Source of the DNA: CAZVWV01 sp964631745
Lineage (GTDB): Bacteria; Bdellovibrionota_C; UBA2361; JBGSMV01
Assembly: GCA_964631745.1 (NCBI GenBank)
Contig: CAZVWV010000045.1
Location: forward strand, 1 to 23,996
Length of the DNA: 23,996 nucleotides
Direction: 5' to 3'
Below the pieces are notes generated by a model that did not search any database, was not told the DNA's origin, and saw only the letters and a list, made by a program, of their open reading frames with translations. Positions within the stretch are counted from its first letter, which is position 1. Every line of letters begins with the position of its first letter. Both the position numbers and the translations under genes were made by a program. Shown here piece after piece: positions 8,371-16,598 of this stretch.

Positions 8371-8781
8371 CTAGAATAACAGCCGCGCCAGACCGGAGCC
8401 CCGGAGCTTCTTGACTGCCACGTCGTCGGCGGTAAGCCATGAGCCTGATATCAACTGAGCGGTGGCAGCAAACACTGCGTCGTATCCCGAGACCTTATAT
8501 CGTTTAGCTATTTCGGCCGCCGCACAAAGTAGTCCCCGACCGTTTGCGATTCTTTCTAATCCGAGCTCACCAAGAATCCCAATATAAGTCTTAATTTCAT
8601 CGGCATGCCCCACGACACGACAAAGGACCGCCAAGATCTCGTTAAAAAAAAGCTCCGGAACGGCAAAGCCCGTTGGATTTAACTTAACTTGATCAAGCAC
8701 GATAAGTGCCTGTTCACGTGATGGGCCGGGTTCGTCCACGAACCACTTAATTGCCACGGACGTATCCAAAACAACGATCAT
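8371..8781 (-). CDS. PIN-domain toxin, VapC type
   Basis: A 136-residue PIN-domain protein, the usual size for VapC ribonuclease toxins that cut tRNA or rRNA. The acidic catalytic set is visible: Asp6 (VVLDTSVAIKW), Glu48 (PELFFNEIL), Asp101 (GYDAVFAATAQ) and Asp119/120 (LTADD). It follows its partner antitoxin gene by only 4 bases, antitoxin first, the typical order. The frame is intact with all acidic residues, so the toxin is probably active. The module sits between the rpoZ operon and an unrelated SH3 gene. The target RNA cannot be told from sequence. Confidence 0.9.
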   Translation of the reverse strand: MIVVLDTSVAIKWFVDEPGPSREQALIVLDQVKLNPTGFAVPELFFNEILAVLCRVVGHADEIKTYIGILGELGLERIANGRGLLCAAAEIAKRYKVSGYDAVFAATAQLISGSWLTADDVAVKKLRGSGLARLLF

Positions 8782-8785
8782 GATT

Positions 8786-9052
8786 CTAAGCAGACCTAAT
8801 ATTTCTGACTAGATCCAAGGAGCTCAAACCCTTGGGTAAATTAAGCTTAGCCGCTTTGATCTTTTTAACCATTTCCTCTCGCGCAATGTCCGCGTCCACG
8901 TCCACGAATCTTTTGCTATATTCCTCAATCGTAATTAGCACGGCAACCGGTATGCGATCTTTCTCCACAAGAATGGGTAGCCCAGAACGCTTTAGTCTCT
9001 TAAGCACCGCACCGAGGCTTTGACGAAGTTTAAGCGCGTTAGTTCTTTCCAT
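8786..9052 (-). CDS. Phd/YefM-family antitoxin
   Basis: This 88-residue protein has the Phd fold pattern: NALKLRQSLGAVLKRL (helix), then SGLPILVEKDRIPVAVLITIEEY, which matches the beta-hairpin and PVAVLI core of the family's DNA-binding domain. The remaining residues (about 48-88), with a K/R-rich helix, would wrap the VapC partner. It is the first gene of the pair. Its ATG has no Shine-Dalgarno, and the -10 is 7 bases upstream, so a leaderless message is plausible. Such antitoxins normally repress their own promoter with the toxin, which fits the palindrome found there. Confidence 0.88.
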   Translation of the reverse strand: MERTNALKLRQSLGAVLKRLKRSGLPILVEKDRIPVAVLITIEEYSKRFVDVDADIAREEMVKKIKAAKLNLPKGLSSLDLVRNIRSA

Positions 9053-9059
9053 GTATATA

Positions 9060-9088
9060 ACTATGATACGTGTCTATACACATGTCAA
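9060..9088 (-). promoter_or_regulatory. Toxin-antitoxin promoter with internal operator palindrome
   Basis: A perfect -35, TTGACA (9083-9088), is followed after 17 bases by CATAGT (9060-9065) and after 7 more by the antitoxin ATG. The spacer contains the inverted repeat GTGTCTATACAC (9070-9081), well placed for repression by the toxin-antitoxin complex. Confidence 0.6.
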
Positions 9089-9121
9089 GGACGAACTAGT
9101 TTAAAGTGCCCAAAAAAAGCC

Positions 9122-10537
9122 TCACTTCTGATGCACATAATCGGTCGAAACATACCCAACCCGCCCAGCTTGGGAGCGTAACTTTAACCAGTTGCCGATC
9201 TTGGCTTCGGCGCGCACGCGATCGCCTTTGTAAACATTATCAACCGGCGCAGAGCTCCAGGAGGGTTTTGACATAATTTCGGTATCGGCCTCGACTTCAA
9301 ACTCTTTATCAGTGCCGAACTGCTCGATCTCTACGGGGGCAACATCTCCCATAGGTAAGGGCGAGCGAGAGTTGCTTCTGGGGAGCCGTTCTGGCTTCTG
9401 GAAGAGTTCGTCGGCGCGTTGCGGTGGTTCAGGCCTGACGTCAATCGCGCCCGTTCGCACTGGGCCCTCAGTGTTTATGGACTCCTTGCTTGATTCCTTC
9501 TGCGGCGCCTCGGGCAAGGCACTGCTTGTGGTAACCGACTCCGCCGTGGCTCCGGCGGTGGCGACGCTCTTTTGGCCCTTCGCTCCTAATTCGTAAAAAA
9601 CACCGTCCAGGTCCCCCAACCCGGTACGCCTCGGCAGCTCGGGCAAAATTGGAGCAGCCCTTAAGGATGAGCTGTTTGTTAAATCAGTGAGGGAGCTTTT
9701 TGCAATTATTGTATCAATCGTCTCTAAATAATTTAAACGCACAAGCCATGCGGTTACGAAAAAAGCAATCAGGGCCCCGATTGCGAACACATAGAGGCGC
9801 CCAGTCTTGCGCTCGTCTTTGTGAGATATTTCGGGAATTTTGAGGGTTAGGGGGCGGGCGAACTCGTTGTGGGGCTCAACTCCCTTGGTGCTTTGTGGAC
9901 TTAACCCCACAAGAATCTCAAGCTGCTCTAGCTTCTTAAGCTTTAGTTCTAAATCATCACTCTTACGGACTCGTGATTCCGCTTCAAGCCTTTCTTTCTC
10001 TAAGGCCACCACATGCATCAGATCATCTTTGGCCGAAGGTTTATAAGGCCACGCTCTCTCAAAGAAACTAATCGCCACGGCATAGTCTTTACTATCCCTG
10101 GCTCCGCGCCCGATTTCGCATAAGAGATCCGCTGCCAGCGACTTATCAGCGACCGAAGAATGTTCTGAGCCAAAAACCGCCTCACTCGCGCTTTCAAGCG
10201 GAGCGGCTAAGATATTAAGCGGCGCGCTCTTCAACTGGAGCTGGCTTTTAATCCACCACAGTTTGTTAACTGGCGAAGCATCCTCGCCAGCCATGACTCT
10301 CTCACAGTAAGCGGAAAGCTCCTTCCAGAGCCCTTTATCTGCCATTAACTGACGGGCGTCTTCCGGCACAGCCGATTTTGCTGTGGAGGTGTCAGACGTG
10401 ACCTTCGGGGCGCGATTCGGGTCGAGCTCTTCATCAGCTGTGGTGGGTGCCGCCTGACCGTTGGCCGATTTGATTAAGGCACTCAGCCCAAGATCTAGTC
10501 CACCTGGGGACCCCTTGCTTTCTTTAGAATCTTCCAT
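9122..10537 (-). CDS. Single-pass membrane protein with N-terminal helical region and C-terminal bacterial SH3 domain
   Basis: With the ATG at 10537 the protein has 471 residues. Order: a disordered acidic N-terminus (1-60); helical segments ending in a TPR-like pair and a charged coiled coil (about 150-210); one transmembrane helix (about 247-268, YVFAIGALIAFFVTAWLV); a long Ser/Pro/Glu-rich linker; and a C-terminal SH3b domain (about 415-471) with KGDRVRAEAKIGNWLKLRS and GRVGYVSTDYV. The topology would place the SH3 domain outside the cytoplasm, where it might bind cell wall; this is inference. The frame can be extended to a TTG at 10594, but the ATG has GCGGA eight bases upstream and a promoter at 10566-10594. 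It diverges from the lipoprotein-plsB operon. Confidence 0.75.
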   Translation of the reverse strand: MEDSKESKGSPGGLDLGLSALIKSANGQAAPTTADEELDPNRAPKVTSDTSTAKSAVPEDARQLMADKGLWKELSAYCERVMAGEDASPVNKLWWIKSQLQLKSAPLNILAAPLESASEAVFGSEHSSVADKSLAADLLCEIGRGARDSKDYAVAISFFERAWPYKPSAKDDLMHVVALEKERLEAESRVRKSDDLELKLKKLEQLEILVGLSPQSTKGVEPHNEFARPLTLKIPEISHKDERKTGRLYVFAIGALIAFFVTAWLVRLNYLETIDTIIAKSSLTDLTNSSSLRAAPILPELPRRTGLGDLDGVFYELGAKGQKSVATAGATAESVTTSSALPEAPQKESSKESINTEGPVRTGAIDVRPEPPQRADELFQKPERLPRSNSRSPLPMGDVAPVEIEQFGTDKEFEVEADTEIMSKPSWSSAPVDNVYKGDRVRAEAKIGNWLKLRSQAGRVGYVSTDYVHQK

Positions 10538-10565
10538 ACAAATATCCGCTGGCCAGGCCGTATTG

Positions 10566-10594
10566 ATAATATCTGGCTCCAAGCTTAGCCACAA
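10566..10594 (-). promoter_or_regulatory. Candidate promoter of the SH3 membrane protein gene
   Basis: TTGTGG (10589-10594), a 17-base spacer and TATTAT (10566-10571) on the minus strand. The start would leave a leader of about 20 bases containing GCGGA before the ATG at 10537. The promoter overlaps the upstream end of the longer TTG-initiated frame, which argues against that start. Confidence 0.45.
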
Positions 10595-10612
10595 ATCTAT
10601 ACTGGTTACATT

Positions 10613-11182
10613 ATGGCATCTTTTGGCCGATTAGTTACATATCTTCTCGTATTAAGCACACTTAGCGGCTGCTTGGTTACACCACTCAAAACGCCGCAGC
10701 TCCCGCGAAATCTTTACCGCTTGCAAGCGCTAAACCAGCGGCAGATTCAACTTTTGGTCTCGCCCATTAAGGACACCACGCTCGGGCGCCAATATCTAAT
10801 GTTTTTCATCCCCTTTGGGCGGATTACTGATCAATCGCCCGCTAAAAGTTTATACGACTTGGCGTTTCAGGAGTTGGCCGTGCGTGGATATAAAACTGTT
10901 TCATCAGACACTTCGCCCACACGCTCTCTGAGCATCAGTATAGGAACAATATCTTTGAACGCCTATGACTTTTTATTCTTTCGCAGAATCGTAGCGCGCG
11001 TAGAATTGACGCTTCAATTGAACGGCCGCAAACTTGAATTTGTAAATGCCACCAAGAGCAAGCTGACCCAATCCGCATTTGCCCCCGAGTTAAGCGCACT
11101 GTATCATCAGTCGCTCTCCGAGGCTCTCGCCAAGGGGTTTAATGCCCTAGGTTTAGAATCTGATAAGATGGTGCGCAAATGA
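10613..11182 (+). CDS. Uncharacterised outer-membrane-type lipoprotein
   Basis: This 189-residue protein has a signal peptide ending in the lipobox LSGC, with the lipidated Cys at residue 20. The mature part alternates strands and helices (FQELAVRGYKTV, SLSISIGTISLNAYDFLFFRR, VELTLQLNGRKLEF). Its layout recalls small YajG-like lipoproteins, but I do not recognise the family with confidence. Its stop overlaps the plsB-like start by 4 bases (ATGA), so the two are probably translated together and may act on the same membrane process. A weak -10 (TATACT, 10598-10603) lies 9 bases before the ATG, with no clear Shine-Dalgarno. Confidence 0.8.
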   Translation: MASFGRLVTYLLVLSTLSGCLVTPLKTPQLPRNLYRLQALNQRQIQLLVSPIKDTTLGRQYLMFFIPFGRITDQSPAKSLYDLAFQELAVRGYKTVSSDTSPTRSLSISIGTISLNAYDFLFFRRIVARVELTLQLNGRKLEFVNATKSKLTQSAFAPELSALYHQSLSEALAKGFNALGLESDKMVRK

Positions 11183-13512
11183 AATTCTGGTCCCGCTCAC
11201 GTGCCCGTAAGATAGTTTTTCAACTGCTTGCCAGATATTTTCGCATCGCTAAGGTGCCGCCCTCTTTTGCCAGTGTTGCTGCCAATAGCAGCAACACCAT
11301 CGTGGTAACTCAAGGCGATTCGATTGTGTTGGCCGCGATGTTGGAATCCTTCGCTAAGCGCACTGGTTTGCTGCAAAGCCTGCACTGCGCCAGGTTGCCG
11401 CCGGATTTTTCCTTTGACGAGGGCGTGCTGTATTGGTTAAGTCTTGACGAAGCGGATCTGCTTCAACGCCTGGTAAGAGCCCATCCGACTCTGCAATTCA
11501 GCACACTGAATATTTTTCGCGCCCGTGGTCCCGTGCGCAACCAACCTCGCTATCGCATGAGTCAGGTTAAGCAGCTGGGCTTAGTTATTGGATGTCGTTT
11601 TCTCACTATCTTCTTTGGTACTATCGTTAGGTTTTCCAATGGTCAGGAGCATCTGGGGCGAAACCTCTCTCGATATTTGCGCATGGATTTTTATCGCAAC
11701 TTGAAGTTGACTCGCGGCGTTCCTTTTCAAAGCATGGAGCTTCAAGCCCAATCCGCACTTAGTGGGCCAGAATTTGAACGTGAGCTTAAAATCGTAGCGC
11801 AGCGGCAGGGCACCACGCTTAGAAACGCGCGCATGCGGGCACGTATGGCATTTTTTAAAATGGCCGCAAATCCCAGAGTATGGGCCTTCATGTTTGTCGG
11901 CCCCTTTTGCAATTTCCTAGTGAAGAAACTTTTCAATGAAGTAACTATTCGGGGACTAGATAATCTTATTCCGGCTATAAAAGAGCACACGGTGGTGCTT
12001 ATTCCGATGCACCGCAGCCATTTTGATTATATTTTGCTGGGATTAACCCTCTTCAATGCTCGCATCAACACCCCCATAGTGGCCGCGGGAATCAATCTCA
12101 GTTTTTGGCCATTCGGCTCTATCATACGCAGCTTGGGCGGGTACTTCGTGAAGCGTAACGCTCGTAACGACCGCATCCATATGCTTCTTTTAAAACGCTA
12201 CGTTACTTATTTGGTCAAGCGCGGATACCTACAGGAATTCTTTATTGAAGGCGGGCGCAGCCGCAGCGGACGCATGGCCCAACCCAAAGTCGGGTTATTG
12301 AGCACCATGGTTACTGCTTACCTAAAAGGAATTCGTAAAGATATCTTATTCGTGCCCACCTCTATTATTTACGAAAACGTGGTGGAAGGAGAAGTATTTG
12401 GAGAGGAAAACACCGGGCGTTCCAAAGCTAAAGAAACGCTTTCCAGCTTGTTCCGGGCACGCGATTTTTTTCGGAAGAAATACGGAGAGGTTATTATCCG
12501 ATTTGGCGATGCCATCCCCCTCTCTCGCATCGCAAGTCAGTTGAATTCCGGAAATGAAGATGGGCGCGCAATAACCACAGCCTTGGCCACCACGCTATCG
12601 CACGCCATAAGAGATCAATCCGATATTAGCCTCAATTCTCTGGCGTATACGGCGCTGTTAAGCTCCGGCACTTACGGATTGGCACGTGATCAATTTGTTA
12701 GACGGATTCAGGCCTTGGTTGAATTGGCTACGATTTCTGCGGATTGCCATGGCAACGCTGCAGCCTTCACTAATTCACTCTCGCTTTTCGTTCAGGGCAA
12801 ACACTCGATCTTAGATGATTTGGAGCGGGGCGGCGCTTGTAAAATCGCTCTGAGTTTGGATAAGGACGTGTTTCACGTGCCTGGTCAAAAACGCTTTACA
12901 GCAGATTTTTATCGCAACGCCTCTATCCATCACTTTCTGATTCCGGCTTTGTTGGCGCTCTTTGAGCTACAACATGGGCACTGCGCCATCAATGACCTTA
13001 AGAGCTGGCATGAGATTCTGGCATACGACTATCAACTACCTGCATTTGAACGTTTCCAAGCCATCACAGATGCTACCGTGCTTGAGATGGAGACCCAGGG
13101 CATGCTCGTAAAAAGCGCTGGCCTTTACCATTTTAAGGATCGATCGGATGAATACTTTATACCTCAAATCCTATTGCCTGTAGCCGAGTGTCTGTTATGG
13201 GTCCTAGAAAATTTGGAGTGCTATTTCGATCCGCGCTTGGAAGGACCCATTAGCGTGTCCTACGTAGAATTCTTGGCGCGCCTGCAAAATAGTTTCCGGA
13301 CGGCTATATACAGCGGTCGGATGACTCGCACGGAGGCGGCTTCTCAAGTAAATCTTTTAGGAGCACTGGACTGCTTGCGCCAACGCCAAGTCATCTCGTA
13401 CGATGAATCAAGTAAAGCTGACAAACGTATAGTAATTTTGAGGCGAGATTCTGAGTCTCGTCACTTGTTATTTAAAGCATGTTTAAGTATTCGGACTCAT
13501 ATCCATCAGTAA
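11179..13512 (+). CDS. plsB: Glycerol-3-phosphate 1-O-acyltransferase, PlsB-like
   Basis: PlsB puts the first acyl chain on glycerol-3-phosphate at the inner membrane, starting phospholipid synthesis. All four acyltransferase blocks are visible: HRSHFD (HX4D, His278-Asp283), GSIIRSLGGYFVKR (about 313-326), FIEGGRSRSGR (355-365) and VPTSIIYENVVEG. The long N-terminal helical region and the C-terminal domain are as in E. coli PlsB (807 residues, here 777). This makes the enzyme PlsB rather than the short PlsC or PlsY types. It lies between two lipoprotein genes, overlapping the first by 4 bases and the next by 34. The gene symbol follows domain and motif match. DHAPAT-type relatives share the motifs, but no eukaryotic-type features are seen. 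Confidence 0.93.
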   Translation: MKFWSRSRARKIVFQLLARYFRIAKVPPSFASVAANSSNTIVVTQGDSIVLAAMLESFAKRTGLLQSLHCARLPPDFSFDEGVLYWLSLDEADLLQRLVRAHPTLQFSTLNIFRARGPVRNQPRYRMSQVKQLGLVIGCRFLTIFFGTIVRFSNGQEHLGRNLSRYLRMDFYRNLKLTRGVPFQSMELQAQSALSGPEFERELKIVAQRQGTTLRNARMRARMAFFKMAANPRVWAFMFVGPFCNFLVKKLFNEVTIRGLDNLIPAIKEHTVVLIPMHRSHFDYILLGLTLFNARINTPIVAAGINLSFWPFGSIIRSLGGYFVKRNARNDRIHMLLLKRYVTYLVKRGYLQEFFIEGGRSRSGRMAQPKVGLLSTMVTAYLKGIRKDILFVPTSIIYENVVEGEVFGEENTGRSKAKETLSSLFRARDFFRKKYGEVIIRFGDAIPLSRIASQLNSGNEDGRAITTALATTLSHAIRDQSDISLNSLAYTALLSSGTYGLARDQFVRRIQALVELATISADCHGNAAAFTNSLSLFVQGKHSILDDLERGGACKIALSLDKDVFHVPGQKRFTADFYRNASIHHFLIPALLALFELQHGHCAINDLKSWHEILAYDYQLPAFERFQAITDATVLEMETQGMLVKSAGLYHFKDRSDEYFIPQILLPVAECLLWVLENLECYFDPRLEGPISVSYVEFLARLQNSFRTAIYSGRMTRTEAASQVNLLGALDCLRQRQVISYDESSKADKRIVILRRDSESRHLLFKACLSIRTHIHQ

Positions 13513-15158
13513 AGCGCTTTAGGATAGCGCGGTCAACAATCTGCTTAGCAATATTATTGGCCTTGCTGCTTTCGCTCACCCTTAGTGCCTGCTCAAAGAA
13601 GCAAGAATCTCAAAGTGCTACATCGTTCTCGTCTACGGACCTATTTAATTTGCTTCCTGAATCAACCCTGGCATTTTGGGTGATTGATCTCCAATCCCAA
13701 GCCTACAATGCCTATCGACAGCAGCCGCATGCCGATGCTTTTGGTCTTTCGGAATGGATGCCGGCTAGCCAGACGGAGTTCGGTCGGTTGATGGCAACTT
13801 TCTTGCGGGCCTTAATGGCCTCGGGCTTAATCAGAGACGACCCGGCCGCCAAGCAATCTCTTAAACAAGCTGTAGCGTTCGTCTCTTGGGACGATTCCAC
13901 AAACAAACTCGCCATTGGCATGGGCCTTTCGCCCATCCAGGGCGTAAATATGCGAGAGAAGCTTTCAGCTTTTCAATCTACTTTTCGCGCGGCAGACATG
14001 AATTTAGTTGAAAAGAATCTAAATGAGAGCAGCGCCTTCCAGGTCACCTTGTCGAATTCGTTCTCTCCCGCATTTTCCAATGAGATCTATTTTGCCGCAT
14101 CCAACGAACGCTTGTTTGTAACCACCTCAAATGAGCTAGCCCAGTCTCTATTAGCCAAAAATTTTGCTGCCGGATTTCAAAAATTACAGAAATTACCTTC
14201 GTTTACGAGGATCGATGAAGCCTTGCCCAAAAGCAATCAAGTTTCATTCGGATTTTTGGATTTTACTCAGTTGTTCTCAGCCTTGCAGCGCATCTCGCCA
14301 TCCGCGGAGCTAAAGTCAGTCAGCCAATCATTCCCTGCAGAAGCGCTGGGATATGCGTTTTCGGTCGCTGAGACACCACGCAGCTCATTAGTGTTTTACA
14401 CTCCTGCGAAAAACGATGACCAGAAACGTTGGCTGGGAAATATCACCTCTGATCGGCTAGGTGAACCACTGAAGTTTGCGCTACCGAAGAGCGATCTTGC
14501 TCTATACTTGGACGGCGGATTCCTGGCTAATCTAAAGAAAGCAGCTTATAGCGAGTTGTCAACAGACTCGCAAGAGGCTGCTAAGAAAGCCTTGCAGTTC
14601 ACCGAAGGGGCTTCCTCTATTACCTTTTCGGCTGAACTCCCGTCCGGCGCCAGTCCATTGCCTTCGTTATCGATAACTTTTAAGCCGACTAATTTTGATC
14701 AGGGACTAAACCAGATTCAAAATGCACTTACAAATTTTGTTAAAGAACTATCAGGGTCGAGTTTGGTATGGAAGGAGCGAAATCTTCGGGGAATGCGGGC
14801 TCTGTCGACCCAGAGCGTGCTAGCCGGCTTTGGTGTCACGGTAGGGACCTTTAAAGAGAGAATAATTTTTTCGACCTCGGAGGAAGGATTCTTAGCTCAG
14901 ATTGAATCACTCTCTACGGCACAAGGAATTTTAAAAATGCTCCCAAGCACTCTAGTGAATTTCTTGATGGGTAAGCGCCCCCTTGTGGCTGCTTACTTAA
15001 AGAGCAATTTTGATCTTGCCAGATTCATGCCCTTTATCAACCTCTCGCAGCTTAAAATGGGTGCCGTAAGCAATCATTCTCGCCTGATGACCTTAAACGT
15101 ATCGCCCGGGTTACTGTTTTTAGATTTTTTTGAGCTGCCCGCCCCCGTTTCAGAATAG
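13479..15158 (+). CDS. Large lipoprotein, possibly DUF3352-like
   Basis: This 559-residue protein begins with a basic N-region, a hydrophobic segment (about 21-36) and the lipobox LSAC, with Cys38 as the lipid site. A Ser/Gln-rich spacer follows. The mature part is a long series of alpha/beta repeats, opening with LLPESTLAFWVIDLQSQAY. That 'proteins live at the level of a threshold of Pro-Glu-Ser-Thr' opening resembles DUF3352-type proteins found in several Gram-negative groups, but the match is from memory of the pattern only. The start overlaps the plsB end by 34 bases in another frame, so it is part of the same operon. Its function is not known; location in the cell envelope is well supported. 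Confidence 0.75.
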   Translation: MFKYSDSYPSVKRFRIARSTICLAILLALLLSLTLSACSKKQESQSATSFSSTDLFNLLPESTLAFWVIDLQSQAYNAYRQQPHADAFGLSEWMPASQTEFGRLMATFLRALMASGLIRDDPAAKQSLKQAVAFVSWDDSTNKLAIGMGLSPIQGVNMREKLSAFQSTFRAADMNLVEKNLNESSAFQVTLSNSFSPAFSNEIYFAASNERLFVTTSNELAQSLLAKNFAAGFQKLQKLPSFTRIDEALPKSNQVSFGFLDFTQLFSALQRISPSAELKSVSQSFPAEALGYAFSVAETPRSSLVFYTPAKNDDQKRWLGNITSDRLGEPLKFALPKSDLALYLDGGFLANLKKAAYSELSTDSQEAAKKALQFTEGASSITFSAELPSGASPLPSLSITFKPTNFDQGLNQIQNALTNFVKELSGSSLVWKERNLRGMRALSTQSVLAGFGVTVGTFKERIIFSTSEEGFLAQIESLSTAQGILKMLPSTLVNFLMGKRPLVAAYLKSNFDLARFMPFINLSQLKMGAVSNHSRLMTLNVSPGLLFLDFFELPAPVSE

Positions 15159-15211
15159 GCTCCCAAAGTAGTCGAACCCTCCAAGAAACTGCCTACATCT
15201 TACTAGGTGCC

Positions 15212-15424
15212 ATGAAAACATTAGATAAATTACTAGAAATATCCAGTAGAATCGAGCATATGGAAAATGCGGCCGAGTGGATCGCCAAGGAGACCGCCAA
15301 TACTGACGGAGCCGTGTCTCAAACCGGCAGCCTCATCTGCGTTCTTGCTGATGACTTACGTGAGCGAATTTGTGCTCTGGTGCATGAATTCGAGGAGATC
15401 ATGGATACGGATAATATGAACTAA
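15212..15424 (+). CDS. Small acidic helical protein, no recognised family
   Basis: This 70-residue protein is predicted to be nearly all helix: LDKLLEISSRIEHMENAAEWIAKE, then ICVLADDLRERICALVHEFEEIMD. There is no signal peptide or membrane segment. AGGTG five bases before the ATG is a fair Shine-Dalgarno, and the codons look ordinary. It begins 53 bases after the lipoprotein stop and could belong to that transcript. I do not recognise it. A small regulator or a dimeric adaptor would fit the composition, but nothing shows this. Confidence 0.6.
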   Translation: MKTLDKLLEISSRIEHMENAAEWIAKETANTDGAVSQTGSLICVLADDLRERICALVHEFEEIMDTDNMN

Positions 15425-15429
15425 AAAAC

Positions 15430-15495
15430 TGGTGGTATGTACCAGCGGCTCCCAGTAAAAAAGGTGGTATGCACCAAATTACAGCCGCTACCAGG
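15430..15495 (+). promoter_or_regulatory. Twin small hairpins in the leader of the DUF5658 gene
   Basis: The direct repeat GGTGGTATGYACCA occurs at 15431-15444 and 15463-15476. Each copy folds as GGTG, loop GTATG, YACC. The single difference (T to C) changes a G-U pair to a G-C pair and keeps the stem. The flanks AGCGGCT (15444-15450) and AGCCGCT (15483-15489) can also pair around the second hairpin. This may be a cis-acting RNA element; no known riboswitch class is recognised. Confidence 0.35.
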
Positions 15496-15611
15496 CCCCA
15501 CCCGGATCGATATTTACCCAGTCGTTTCTGATAGTTACAAAATTCCCTGGAGCATAATTGAATTAATTCGAGATATTAGCTTATCCTTCGTAAACACAAA
15601 GGTAAGCTTCA

Positions 15612-16004
15612 GTGGGAAATGCCGCCCTTAAAATTAAATCGCCAGCACTCTATGTCGTCTCTGGCCATCGCCAAGCACCCAAAATCTACCGTAAAGAGGT
15701 TTACTTATTGGCCGCCCTTTTGGTGGCATTACAGGTGGTTGACGGACTTTTTACGGCGGTTGGGATTCACTTACACGGAATTGAAGTCGAGGCCAATATA
15801 CTACTTAGACATCTTATGTACTCGATAGGAACCGGCACGACCTTATTTTTATCGAAATCAATAGCGATTCTTATAATTATAGCACTTGCTCGATTTGCCG
15901 AGGAGGTGATTTGGATCCCTTACGCAATGAAGGCTATCGCCGTAATCTATGTTGGCGCCGCAATCGTGCCCTGGTCGTACGTGATGTTAAGAGCACTTCT
16001 TTAA
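15612..16004 (+). CDS. Small membrane protein, DUF5658-like
   Basis: A 130-residue protein with an N-terminal basic segment and three hydrophobic helices: YLLAALLVALQVVDGLFTAVGI, FLSKSIAILIIIALARFAEEV and AIAVIYVGAAIVPWSYVML. The pattern L-Q-x2-D-x2-T, with an acidic residue inside the first helix, and E-x-N-x2-L (VEANILLRHLM) is typical of DUF5658 proteins. Their role is unknown. The gene starts with GTG at 15612, with AAGG nine bases upstream. The upstream 187 bases hold a pair of hairpins that may control it. The Rrf2 regulator follows 70 bases downstream on the same strand. Confidence 0.75.
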   Translation: MGNAALKIKSPALYVVSGHRQAPKIYRKEVYLLAALLVALQVVDGLFTAVGIHLHGIEVEANILLRHLMYSIGTGTTLFLSKSIAILIIIALARFAEEVIWIPYAMKAIAVIYVGAAIVPWSYVMLRALL

Positions 16005-16044
16005 TCTTTCTCAACGTCACTCCATTTGAAACGATACTCTGGAG

Positions 16045-16060
16045 TTAATTCTAAAATTAA
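16045..16060. promoter_or_regulatory. 16-bp palindrome at the rrf2 promoter
   Basis: TTAATTCTAAAATTAA has 6-bp arms around four bases. It ends two bases before the possible -10 TATCTT (16063-16068), which is itself 6 bases before the rrf2 ATG. It could equally cover the -10 of a TTGAAA-led promoter (16026-16031). Rrf2 proteins bind AT-rich palindromes and often repress themselves, so this is a likely autoregulatory operator. Confidence 0.5.
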
Positions 16061-16074
16061 GCTATCTTTTTGGA

Positions 16075-16578
16075 ATGCATATAACCAAATGGGCCGAATA
16101 CGGCATTCTCTGTTGTTTACATCTTGGGCGTAAAGCTGATCAAACTACGGCAACTGGGGCCGCGGAGATTTCAGATACACTTAAGATTCCACTCCAATAC
16201 ACCCAGCAGATACTACATAGGCTTAGGAAAGGCGGCGTAATTAAAAGTACGCGCGGACCCCATGGCGGATTTCAATTGGTGAAAACTCCAGAAGAAACTA
16301 CGCTGAAGGAGATTCTCTACGCAGCAGAGGGAGCGACGTTTGAGGTTATCTGCGATGCTAATCCCATATACGCCGAGGCATGCGTTAATCCTAATGATTG
16401 TGCACTGAAGACAGTCTGGATAGACCTGCGCACATCAATCGATCTTATTCTTGATAGCCACACTCTGGCCTCTCTGATGAAGAAGCACTATTCGCCGTCG
16501 GAGAGTTTGGTGGCTGCTCCGACAAAAGCCCCGCCTAAGATCGAGTCATCTCTGTCGACGTCAGCTTCGCCGGAATAG
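16075..16578 (+). CDS. Rrf2-family transcriptional regulator with three C-terminal cysteines
   Basis: The 167-residue protein has the Rrf2 winged-helix pattern: KWAEYGILCCLHLGR, EISDTLKIPLQYTQQILHRLRKGGVIKSTRGPHGGFQL, then LKEILYAAEG. The cluster-binding loop follows, with Cys93, Cys103 and Cys109 before LKTVWIDL, matching the IscR/NsrR position CLTHALWRDL. IscR spaces these as C-x5-C-x5-C, while here it is C-x9-C-x5-C. Binding of an Fe-S cluster is likely but not certain. A Ser/Pro/Ala-rich tail (about 140-167) follows. No Shine-Dalgarno is seen, and the -10 lies 6 bases before the ATG. The targets are unknown; it stands between DUF5658 and the convergent M48 gene. Confidence 0.9.
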   Translation: MHITKWAEYGILCCLHLGRKADQTTATGAAEISDTLKIPLQYTQQILHRLRKGGVIKSTRGPHGGFQLVKTPEETTLKEILYAAEGATFEVICDANPIYAEACVNPNDCALKTVWIDLRTSIDLILDSHTLASLMKKHYSPSESLVAAPTKAPPKIESSLSTSASPE

Positions 16579-16598
16579 AGCCTGCCTCTGACTGATCA

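Noticed and set aside
15437..15631. 64-residue reading frame
   Set aside because: It starts within the twin hairpins, has no ribosome binding site and overlaps the better-supported DUF5658 start.
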